The position numbers and the translations under genes are program-made. 6,687 nucleotides of DNA, taken from NCBI GenBank assembly GCA_964456185.1, contig CAYVZZ010000121.1, positions 1 to 6,687 of the forward strand, given 5' to 3'. How positions within the stretch are numbered: position 1 is the stretch's first letter; the number at the start of each line of letters is the position of its first letter. The notes beneath the pieces are model-generated. The model searched no databases and was not told where the DNA came from. It saw nothing but the letters and a program-made list of their open reading frames with translations. The stretch is from CAYVZZ01 sp964456185 (GTDB lineage: Bacteria; Pseudomonadota; Gammaproteobacteria; Pseudomonadales; Alcanivoracaceae). Below are positions 1-5,953 of the stretch, in pieces.

Positions 1-170
1 TTGGGTTGGTTCTAGGCATCATTGTTGCTGCTGCCATTTGGCTTATATCTCTTTTTAAGGATAATGATATTCAAAAATGGTTAAAGCAAACCATGTACTT
101 TGGTAAGGCCGAAGATTTCGACAGCTTTGCTGAGCAATCCAGAAGACTTTCAGAGATTATAGGGGGCTGA
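1..170 (+). CDS. C-terminal end of a probable T6SS membrane-active effector (BTH_I2691/VasX-like), 5' end outside window
   Basis: The frame is open from base 3 to the TGA at 168-170 and gives the last 55 residues of a protein. It starts inside a hydrophobic helix (GLVLGIIVAAAIWLISLF), followed by a charged amphipathic tail with DNDIQKWLKQT and a terminal FAEQSRRLSEI segment. The stub at 2040-2389 has the same layout (hydrophobic helix, then NELQDWLKKTWFG, then a helical tail), so the two are homologous. From memory, large T6SS effectors of the BTH_I2691/VasX-like type end in transmembrane helices followed by such a tail and are encoded just before a DUF6708-type gene. That match is recall, not a search. 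Only one base separates its stop from the next start codon, so the two are very likely co-translated as an effector/immunity pair. Whether the full effector exists upstream, or this too is a stub, cannot be seen. Confidence 0.6.
   Translation, partial: GLVLGIIVAAAIWLISLFKDNDIQKWLKQTMYFGKAEDFDSFAEQSRRLSEIIGG
161..166 (+). promoter_or_regulatory. Ribosome binding site of the first DUF6708-type gene
   Basis: AGGGGG lies 5 nt before the ATG at 172, inside the last codons of the effector tail. It supports that ATG as the start and points to translational coupling with the upstream gene. Confidence 0.6.
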
Positions 171-171
171 A

Positions 172-1178
172 ATGGGAAAAATCGTCAAGTGTTTTAAGTT
201 GTCGAGAAAGTATAAGTTGAATAGATCTCTCGATGAAGAGGAAATTAGAAATCAGTTGTTTTATGAGCACGATGATGGCAATACGGATGCATATAATGCA
301 TTGATTGCATTTAACTCGACATATACTGAATATGTAGATAATTCATTTGAGCAGCGCGGAGATGCTGCTGATATTGTTGGCTGTATCGGATTTGTTGTTT
401 TGTCTGTAACGTCAGTCTATATGTTTTACCTATCTTTATTTGATTCTTATGGATATGGTTGGTCACTTTTCTTTGCAGGGATCTGGGCATTACTACTTTG
501 TTACATTCCTTTCGTTATGTTTGTAAAGCATGAGTTTTTTACATACACACATTTTCCGGTTCGTTTTAATCGAAGAAATAGAAAAATTTATATTTTTCGC
601 CNNNNNNNNNNGGTGATACCGGAGTTCTCGTTGTCCCTTGGGGGGAAGGCTTTTATCATCGTGGTCAGAACATGAAAAGAGTTGACAAGTTAAACTTACG
701 TTGTCACCTTATGGATGGCGATCTTATCAAGGATACTTTCGATGTGGGAAGCCCGTCTTTTGCTGCCATAGAGGTGGACGAAACTTGGCAATTTATCTGG
801 CGCTATATGGAAGAAGGCGTAAAAAGCGTCAAACCACCCTTTATCAGTCTGACAACGAACGGAAATTGGAAAAGTTGTTGGGTTTTTAGTATCTCTCGCA
901 TATTTGTTTTACCCTTCATTCTGCGCTTCATCCTTCTACCAATCACGATCTTACAAACCTTCGTACGCTGGCTGGGTCTGGCTGTTTGCAAAAAGCCGGT
1001 GTGGCCAGAATGGGTAGAAAAAGAATGCCAAATTGACTCAAATGATCCACATGTCCTGTCCACTCCTTCCTATGCCGGAGAACCTTTTGATGCAGATACA
1101 CCAGAAGCTCGAGCCATCTTGGAAAAATACCGCAAGGAGAGGGCTGAAGCTGAGGCTGAAGATTTTTTCAAAAAGTGA
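172..1178 (+). CDS. DUF6708-type membrane protein 1, probable T6SS immunity protein (interrupted by assembly gap)
   Basis: One gene that looks like two because of the 10 Ns at 602-611. Before the gap the frame from ATG 172 ends in RFNRRNRKIYIFR. After it, the frame from base 612 reads GDTGVLVVPWGEGFY and runs through an apparent internal ATG at 672 to the TGA at 1176-1178. The gene at 2417-3457 has the same order without a break (YVTRPGDSVLSVPW), so the intact product should be about 332 residues. Visible parts: N-terminal KLNRSLDEEEI and NSTYTEYVD motifs, two transmembrane segments (about 68-90 and 97-118), the family-like THFPVRFNRRNRK block (126-138), a soluble domain ending near WQFIWRYMEEG, a third hydrophobic stretch encoded around 895-990, a KKPVWPEWVEKEC motif, and a charged C-terminal tail. 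It lacks the final transmembrane helix of its paralogue. The immunity role is inferred from its position behind an effector tail. The coding sequence is AT-rich compared with vgrG. Confidence 0.7.
602..611. other. Assembly gap (10 Ns) inside a gene
   Basis: Ten unresolved bases. The flanking frames rejoin only if the gap length is 2 modulo 3. By alignment to the second DUF6708-type gene (R-P-G-D across this point), the most economical length is 2 nt, completing a proline codon that begins with the C at 601. The 10 Ns are therefore probably a scaffolder placeholder and the apparent frameshift is artificial. Confidence 0.9.
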
Positions 1179-1239
1179 CGGTTTAAGCCTTATTCCTGAA
1201 TCCGTGACCTGACCAGCCCATAGCTGATTGATTTAAAAC

Positions 1240-1258
1240 CGGGGTCAGACTGCTATTT
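1240..1258 (+). repeat. Left terminal inverted repeat
   Basis: CGGGGTCAGACTGCTATTT. It matches the reverse complement of 2021-2039 at 18 of 19 positions, the single difference being T versus C in GCTATTT/GCCATTT. The match stops at the next inward bases. Confidence 0.9.
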
Positions 1259-1295
1259 ATTTGATACACTTCGGCCAAGCCAATGCACCGCTTTC

Positions 1296-1299
1296 GGAG
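1296..1299 (+). promoter_or_regulatory. Ribosome binding site for the ancestral transposase start
   Basis: GGAG lies 7 nt upstream of the ATG at 1307. It identifies that ATG as the original start, even though its frame no longer joins the transposase body. The alternative TTG at 1261 has no comparable site. Confidence 0.55.
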
Positions 1300-1306
1300 T
1301 CGGACA

Positions 1307-2034
1307 ATGCCGCGCCAACCTCGCTACAACCTTGTCGACTTGTCGATATTCCCCAACACGTCATCCAGCGCGGCAACAACCGTCAGCCAGTATTCTTTAC
1401 TGATAACGACTATCTGCTGTATCTGGAGTATCTGAAAGCGGCCGCCAAGAAGCACCAATGCGACATTCATGCCTATGTGTTGATGACCAACCACGTACAT
1501 TTGTTGATAACGCCGCACAAACCGGACGGCATTGCCAAAACCATGCAAAGTCTGGGGCGGCGGTACGTTTACCACATTAATCGTTGCTATAGGCGCACAG
1601 GGACGCTGTGGGAAGGGCGGTACAAGGCCAGCTTGGTCGATAGTGCGCAATATTTGCTGGCCTGCTATCGCTATATTGAGCTCAACCCCGTTCGCGCTGG
1701 CATGGTTAACACACCGCAGGAATATCGGTGGTCCAGCTACAGGGCTCATGCCCAAGGTGTGCCTGACGATTTGATTACGGATCACATGGAATATCTTGCG
1801 CTGGGACGTACGTTAGTCGAACGACAACAGGCATATCAGGCACTGTTCGTACGTTATATCGATGCTCAAATGCTCCAGGCCATCCGAGATTATCTAAACC
1901 AGTGCCGCGTTTTGGGCAGTGAGCGCTTCAAGGATGAGATCGAGCAACAGTTAAAACGCCGTGTTCGTCCCGGGAAGGCGGGGAGGCCGAAAAAGCAGCT
2001 TGCGGATGATGAGCAAGAGGAAATGGCAGTCTGA
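1307..2034 (+). pseudogene. Y1/HUH transposase (IS200-like, RAYT-type), frameshifted near its N-terminus
   Basis: The body is a clear Y1_Tnp-family single-strand DNA transposase: VIQRGNNRQPVFF, the metal-binding HUH motif as NHVHLLI (His codons at 1492 and 1498), then RRTGTLWEGRYKASLV, YIELNPVRAGMV and YRWSSYRAH, and a basic C-terminal GRPKK tail. The catalytic tyrosine should be one of those in the helix after the HUH motif, but I cannot say which. The ancestral start is ATG 1307 (MPRQPRYNLVD, with a GGAG site upstream). A perfect 8-bp tandem duplication at 1331-1346 puts this start out of frame with the rest. Removing one copy restores NLVDIPQHVIQ exactly. The body frame is open back to a TTG at 1261, so a product with a foreign N-terminus (257 residues) is possible, but no ribosome binding site supports it. 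Most likely a recently inactivated gene. Confidence 0.8.
1331..1346 (+). repeat. Perfect 8-bp tandem duplication causing a frameshift
   Basis: CTTGTCGA occurs twice in direct succession (1331-1338 and 1339-1346) within codons 9-14 of the ancestral transposase frame. Eight extra bases shift the frame by two. Deleting one copy gives an uninterrupted gene with typical family sequence at this point. Confidence 0.9.
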
Positions 2035-2039
2035 CCCCG
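2021..2039 (-). repeat. Right terminal inverted repeat
   Basis: AAATGGCAGTCTGACCCCG on the + strand, the inverted partner of 1240-1258. It encodes the last transposase residues (MAV) and holds the stop codon at 2032-2034. In another frame it reads WQSDP and joins in frame to the effector stub downstream. Confidence 0.9.
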
Positions 2040-2389
2040 ATTATCTTGAGATGTTCAAGGAAGGAAATAGTCTTGAAGCTATCCTGTACTTTACAGCTGC
2101 AGTTGTAACCCTTGCTTCGGTCGCTGTCGCGCTATGGGGGGCGGCCCTCCTCGAAGCGGCCGGGGTGACAGCCATCGCCCCCGTGCCTGGTGCTCGGGTT
2201 GTGGCAGCCATTTTATTTGTGGCAGGGATTGCTCTTTCGGTAGGGATTAGCTGGTTTCACACCAATGAATTACAAGATTGGTTGAAAAAAACGTGGTTCG
2301 GCGACAATGACGGTGATCATTTCAAAACCCTGAAACAGAGCCAGGAAGTATTACAAAAGGCATTGGAAAAAATGCAGGCCGCAGCCTGA
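2040..2389 (+). pseudogene. 5'-truncated effector stub (C-terminal end of a second BTH_I2691/VasX-like T6SS effector)
   Basis: Effector-like sequence begins right at the transposon edge as YLEMFKEGNSLEAILYF and ends with TGA 2387-2389. Counting from the ATG at 2051 (112 residues), there is a hydrophobic helix at about 10-34, a second at 48-69, then NELQDWLKKTWFG and a charged helical tail. This parallels the protein ending at 170. No matching 5' part exists on the other side of the transposon. Upstream, the frame stays open through the right inverted repeat to about 1961, but that portion is transposon sequence read out of frame. The 2051 ATG has no good ribosome binding site. It is best read as a non-functional remnant kept with its immunity gene. 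Alternatively it could be expressed as a small two-helix membrane protein. Confidence 0.6.
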
Positions 2390-2406
2390 AGAAATCGGAT
2401 TAACAC

Positions 2407-2411
2407 GGGAG
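2407..2411 (+). promoter_or_regulatory. Ribosome binding site of the second DUF6708-type gene
   Basis: GGGAG lies 5 nt before the ATG at 2417. It supports this start and suggests that the gene can be translated despite the broken gene upstream. Confidence 0.6.
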
Positions 2412-2416
2412 TAACC

Positions 2417-3457
2417 ATGAACTATACCGGGCTCAACACCAAAGGGCGCCAAGATTATCGAGTTGCCTACAAGATCAACCGGCCTCTAGAGCAAAGTGAG
2501 ATAGCCAGTCAATTGGATAAAAAAAAGAAAGCCAGCACAACGCCTTTGGATTGGTTTTCGGTAATTAAATGCAATAGTACTTATCTCGAAATTGTGGATA
2601 GATGGTATGGCATTCGTGGCAGTATGGTTTGGTTGGGAGCGTCCTTTATGTTTATATCATTGTTGTCGCTTTCAATATTGTTCTATTTTACAATCAAAGA
2701 AAATGAAGTCGGCATGTGGATAGGCACGGGTTTGTTTACTCCGATCTGGTTGCTTTTTCTGTATTTTGGCTATCGCGTGACCCGCTACGACTTGTTTCGT
2801 GGCACCCATTACCCCATACGCCTGAATCGAAAAAGCCATATGGTATACGTCACCCGCCCGGGCGATTCTGTACTGTCTGTGCCGTGGAATGAACTATTCG
2901 TTTGTCCGGAATTAACAAAAGAGGTGATGGGAAAAAGTTGGGATCTGCGTGCCCTTGTGCTGGCCGATGACAGAGAAACGGTGATAGACACCTTTTCATT
3001 GGGTTATCCAGAAAGTGGAGGGCGCGATGAGGTGATCCAAATATGGGAGTTTATTCGCCGTTATATGGAAAATGAGGAGGGTCACAAGGAAGCATACGAA
3101 AATGTAAAGCTGTGCATGCCAGTAGACGGCCGACGCGAAGGGTTGCTGTTCGGGATTATCAGAGTCAATGCACCAAATGCCAAACATCCGATCGCTCAGT
3201 TTATAAACTCGTTTGCTTACGCACTAACTATCCCTGGCCGCTGGGCGGCGATGTACACCAGCAAGATACCGGTTTGGCCAAAAGAGATAGAAGAGGCTTG
3301 CCCAATTGAGGCAGACGACCCCTACGCCAAAGATTGGCGCAGCAACGGAAAGTATGGTTTTGGGTATCTTGGTTGGCCATTGATTTGCTTTTTATTCTTT
3401 GAATCAATCTTTTGCTATATCATCTTCGGGATAATCATGAAGGTTCTCGCCCAGTGA
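2417..3457 (+). CDS. DUF6708-type membrane protein 2, probable orphan T6SS immunity protein
   Basis: An intact 346-residue protein. Order of parts: KINRPLEQSEI (19-29) and NSTYLEIVD (53-61) motifs, transmembrane segments at about 70-94 and 100-120, the THYPIRLNRKS block (130-140) leading into RPGDSVLSVPWNE, a soluble domain to about residue 225 ending EFIRRYMENEEG, a KIPVWPKEIEEACPIEADDPY motif (283-303), and a final hydrophobic helix (about 314-343). The same motifs in the same order occur in the gene at 172-1178. The two have diverged widely and differ at the C-terminus, since only this one ends in a transmembrane helix. It lies 27 nt behind an effector stub, so its partner effector is no longer encoded intact next to it. 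Immunity is inferred from context. DUF6708 membership is from motif memory. Overall composition is richer in GC than copy 1 but poorer than vgrG. Confidence 0.75.
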   Translation: MNYTGLNTKGRQDYRVAYKINRPLEQSEIASQLDKKKKASTTPLDWFSVIKCNSTYLEIVDRWYGIRGSMVWLGASFMFISLLSLSILFYFTIKENEVGMWIGTGLFTPIWLLFLYFGYRVTRYDLFRGTHYPIRLNRKSHMVYVTRPGDSVLSVPWNELFVCPELTKEVMGKSWDLRALVLADDRETVIDTFSLGYPESGGRDEVIQIWEFIRRYMENEEGHKEAYENVKLCMPVDGRREGLLFGIIRVNAPNAKHPIAQFINSFAYALTIPGRWAAMYTSKIPVWPKEIEEACPIEADDPYAKDWRSNGKYGFGYLGWPLICFLFFESIFCYIIFGIIMKVLAQ

Positions 3458-3482
3458 TAGACGTCGCCGAATTTAAAATTTG
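3458..3482 (+). other. Recombination-type junction between immunity gene and vgrG fragment
   Basis: A short AT-rich spacer follows the DUF6708 stop. The vgrG frame is closed by TAA at 3474-3476, and recognisable VgrG sequence (LMIEPWLSFL, with L encoded by the TTG at 3480) begins at once. No ribosome binding site precedes the TTG at 3480 or the ATG at 3483. The pattern is that of a breakpoint within vgrG, not of a natural gene start. Confidence 0.7.
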
Positions 3483-5951
3483 ATGATCGAGCCGTGGTTG
3501 TCCTTCCTGAATTACCGCAAAGATAGCTTCGCTTTCCACGACCTCACTGTGGTGGAAGTCGTCGAGCAGCTGTTCAGCCATTATGCCAAAGGTGTCGTGG
3601 CACCGGCTTGGCGTTGGCAGCTGGCCGACCCTAGCCAGTATCAAAAGCGCAGCTTAACCTGCCAATATAACGAAACCGATTTTGCCTTTGTCGAGCGCCT
3701 CTTGGCCGAAGAAGGCATTTTCTATTGGTTCGAACACACCGGTGACACCCAAAGCCCCACCTTGGGGCAACACGTGATGGTGCTGGCTGATTCCAACGAA
3801 GCCTTCAAGCCGGATAATGCCGCCAACATTCGTTTCCACCGTGGCGATGCCACTGAAAAAGACGACACCATTCAGCAGTGGCAACCCATCCGCCGCTGGC
3901 AAACCGGCCAGGTGCAACGCGCCAGTTGGGATTACCGCACCTTGTCTACTCGTCCGGCCTTTGCCAGCGTCTCTCTACAAGAGAATGGCACCCCCACGGT
4001 AGACGACGACACCGCCGGCCCCTATGCCTGGGCCAACCGGCAGCAGGGTGATTACCGCGCCCGCCAACAACTGGATGCGCTGCATGTGCGCAGCGCCCAG
4101 GTAGAAGGTGCCGGTGGCGTGCGCACCTTGGCACCGGGGCAAAGCATTTTGCTTAGTGGCCATGCCACACAAAGTGCCAGCCCGCAGGCCATCTTGCGAG
4201 TGCACCACAACGCGCGCAACAATCTCGATGCCGACGTTCACGGCAAAATCGAAGCGTTGTTAGGCAGTGCTTTTGATGCGTTATTGGCCGATGACGACAT
4301 GAGTGCAGCCGCCCCGTCATCCACAACAGGCAAACGCCAAGCCAGCGATGCCGAGCAATACCATAACCGGTTCGTCGCCTTACCCATCAGCCAACCATAC
4401 CGACCGCGTACCGCTGATGGTCACGGCTTGCGCCGCCACCCCAAAGCCACCGTGATGGGCGCTCAAAGCGCCATTGTGGCAGGTAGTGGTGGCCCCATTT
4501 ATAGCGACCGCGACCAGCGCGTGATCGTGCAACAACACTGGCAACGCGGTAGCCAATCAGCCAGTCGCCTCGATCATCCGCGCCAAGCCAATGCCCCAGC
4601 CGACGACAGCGCCGGCACCTGGGCGCGCGTTGCCACTTCCGTGGCAGGTGCCAACTGGGGCAGCATTTACACGCCGCGTGTTGGCCAAGAAGTTTGGCTC
4701 GACTACCTCGAAGGCGATATTGATCGCCCCGTCATTGTCGCCAGCCTCTACAATGGCCAAGGCAACGACGATGCCCCCTACAATAAAATGGCCGGCGGCC
4801 CCTCTCGCGCCACTGGCAACGCACCGGCTTGGTTCAGTGGCAACGGTCATGCTGGCGTGCTATCGGGCATCAAAACCCAAGACCTTGCCACCAGTGGCAA
4901 TGGCACCGGTGGCTATCGTCAACTGCAATTCGACGACACCCCAAACCAAGGCCACGTGCAACTCTACACCACCGATTATCATTCGGGCCTGACCCTCGGC
5001 CACGTAAAGCACCTAGAAGGCAACCAGCGCCAAGCCGATTTAGGCTATGGCGTGTCGCTGGCCACCGATGCCCAAGGTGCCATTCGTGCCGGTAAAGGCT
5101 TGCTTATCACCACCGGTAACAGCCAACAACAGATGCACGCCGGCGACGTCACCCAAGTGTTACAAAACAGCAGTGCCCTGATGCAAGGTCTTGCTGACGT
5201 TGCCAATAAGCAACAGGCTGGACTTGATGATGAACCATCCGCCGCCGACTTGCCCGCCATTAAAGCCAGCAGCCAGTTGCAGGAAGAACTCAACGACACC
5301 GCCGACGGCACCCCCAGCCTACCCAACATAGGTGGCGGCGATGGCACGGTAACCGCATGGACACAGCCTCACCTAGTGATACACGGCGACGACGGCTTAA
5401 TCACCGTCACCCCAAAATCGCACATCTGGAACAGCGGCAAAAACCTCGCCATCAGCGCCGGGCAAGACCTCAACATTGCCGCCCAAGGTGAATTCAGCGC
5501 CATCGCCGCCGACGGCATCGCTCTCTACACCCAAGGCAGTGACCCCGCCGCCAAACGTGCCGTCACCGACACCGGCTTAAGCCTGCACGCCGCCACCGGC
5601 AACACCCGTGTGCAAGCCCAGAACGACGCCATCACCCTCGCCGCCGCTAAGGCCGTCAACATCGCCAGCGCCAAAGGTGCCGCCAACCTCACCGCCAAAC
5701 ACAAAATCAAACTCGCCGCAGGCAGTGGCGGCATCCTCATCGAAGGCGGCAACATCACCATCACCGCCAGTGGCAACGCCAACTTCAAAGCCGCCAAACG
5801 CAGCCTCGCCGCCGGTGGTGGCGGAGGCGCCAGCTTGAGTGTGGGCTCTGGTAGTGTGGAGCAGGAGGCGTTTGAGCGGGCACCGAGTTTGTGTGAATTC
5901 AAAACTCGTGGTGCGGACGCCGAAGGCGCTGGCTTGGTTGAAGTGGGCTAA
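3480..5951 (+). CDS. vgrG: VgrG (TssI) spike protein, N-terminally truncated
   Basis: VgrG trimers form the tip of the T6SS puncturing device and carry effectors. This 823-residue frame shows most of the family layout: the later part of the gp27-like base domain (residues 1 to about 290, with RSLTCQYNETDFAFVERLLAEEG written in part as CQYNETDFAFVERLL), a linker at about 294-345 (YHNRFVALP, GLRRHPKATVMG), the gp5-like OB fold at about 346-430 (VGQEVWLDYLEGDIDRPVI, ASLYNGQ), a middle region at about 482-580 (LQFDDTP, AGKGLLITTG, then a helical stretch), a DUF2345-type beta-helix extension at about 626-778, and a Gly-rich linker with a short C-terminal tail. The usual first 100-115 residues are missing because an in-frame TAA at 3474 lies just before the IEPWLSFL motif. 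No enzymatic domain is evident at the C-terminus. Without the N-terminal barrel and a ribosome binding site, it is probably inactive or poorly expressed, although the rest of the frame is clean. The DUF4123 gene starts 2 nt after its stop. Confidence 0.9.
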   Translation: MMIEPWLSFLNYRKDSFAFHDLTVVEVVEQLFSHYAKGVVAPAWRWQLADPSQYQKRSLTCQYNETDFAFVERLLAEEGIFYWFEHTGDTQSPTLGQHVMVLADSNEAFKPDNAANIRFHRGDATEKDDTIQQWQPIRRWQTGQVQRASWDYRTLSTRPAFASVSLQENGTPTVDDDTAGPYAWANRQQGDYRARQQLDALHVRSAQVEGAGGVRTLAPGQSILLSGHATQSASPQAILRVHHNARNNLDADVHGKIEALLGSAFDALLADDDMSAAAPSSTTGKRQASDAEQYHNRFVALPISQPYRPRTADGHGLRRHPKATVMGAQSAIVAGSGGPIYSDRDQRVIVQQHWQRGSQSASRLDHPRQANAPADDSAGTWARVATSVAGANWGSIYTPRVGQEVWLDYLEGDIDRPVIVASLYNGQGNDDAPYNKMAGGPSRATGNAPAWFSGNGHAGVLSGIKTQDLATSGNGTGGYRQLQFDDTPNQGHVQLYTTDYHSGLTLGHVKHLEGNQRQADLGYGVSLATDAQGAIRAGKGLLITTGNSQQQMHAGDVTQVLQNSSALMQGLADVANKQQAGLDDEPSAADLPAIKASSQLQEELNDTADGTPSLPNIGGGDGTVTAWTQPHLVIHGDDGLITVTPKSHIWNSGKNLAISAGQDLNIAAQGEFSAIAADGIALYTQGSDPAAKRAVTDTGLSLHAATGNTRVQAQNDAITLAAAKAVNIASAKGAANLTAKHKIKLAAGSGGILIEGGNITITASGNANFKAAKRSLAAGGGGGASLSVGSGSVEQEAFERAPSLCEFKTRGADAEGAGLVEVG

Positions 5952-5953
5952 TT

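Larger units (their letters stand above)
1240..2039 (+). mobile_element. 800-bp transposable element with a Y1/HUH transposase and terminal inverted repeats
   Basis: Bounded by near-perfect 19-bp inverted repeats (1240-1258 and 2021-2039) and almost filled by one transposase gene, whose stop codon lies inside the right repeat. No target-site duplication is visible: the left flank ends TTTAAAAC and the right begins ATTATCTT. That is normal for HUH single-strand transposition. Elements with GGGGTCAGA-type ends and a RAYT-like transposase are, from memory, common in gammaproteobacterial genomes. The left junction lies 61 bp after the first DUF6708-type gene. That 61-bp spacer (1179-1239) has stops in all three forward frames. 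The right junction runs directly into effector-coding sequence. The element therefore sits at a rearrangement boundary and does not cleanly split one gene. Confidence 0.85.

Noticed and set aside
803..1063. Minus-strand reading frame in the first DUF6708-type gene
   Set aside because: It overlaps a coding region supported by paralogue alignment and has no recognisable motif or ribosome binding site.
672..1178. Independent gene starting at ATG 672
   Set aside because: The same frame continues upstream to the N gap with family-typical sequence (GDTGVLVVPWGE), and the paralogue shows this ATG lies mid-protein.
1208..1248. Possible hairpin at the transposon left end (CTGACC at 1209-1214 with GGTCAG at 1243-1248)
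   Set aside because: It has only 6 bp of stem with a 28-nt loop and partly lies outside the inverted-repeat boundary, so it could easily arise by chance.
1261..1330. Genuine N-terminal extension of the transposase from TTG 1261
   Set aside because: It has no ribosome binding site and is the transposon leader read in a shifted frame. The 1307 start with GGAG and family-like MPRQPRYN fits better once the 8-bp duplication is removed.
1324..1785. Antisense reading frame across the transposase
   Set aside because: It is a shadow of a strongly recognised gene on the + strand and shows no domain of its own.
1232..2047. Target-site duplication flanking the transposon
   Set aside because: The flanks TTTAAAAC and ATTATCTT share no direct repeat.
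4557..5902. Several alternative-frame and antisense open frames within vgrG
   Set aside because: The GC-rich, C-ending codon pattern of vgrG creates long stop-free shadows. The products are low-complexity (Ala/Pro/Arg-rich) with no family signal.
5820..5951. Toxic C-terminal extension on VgrG (evolved effector VgrG)
   Set aside because: After the DUF2345-like region only a Gly-rich linker and a short tail of about 40 residues remain, too short and without catalytic motifs.
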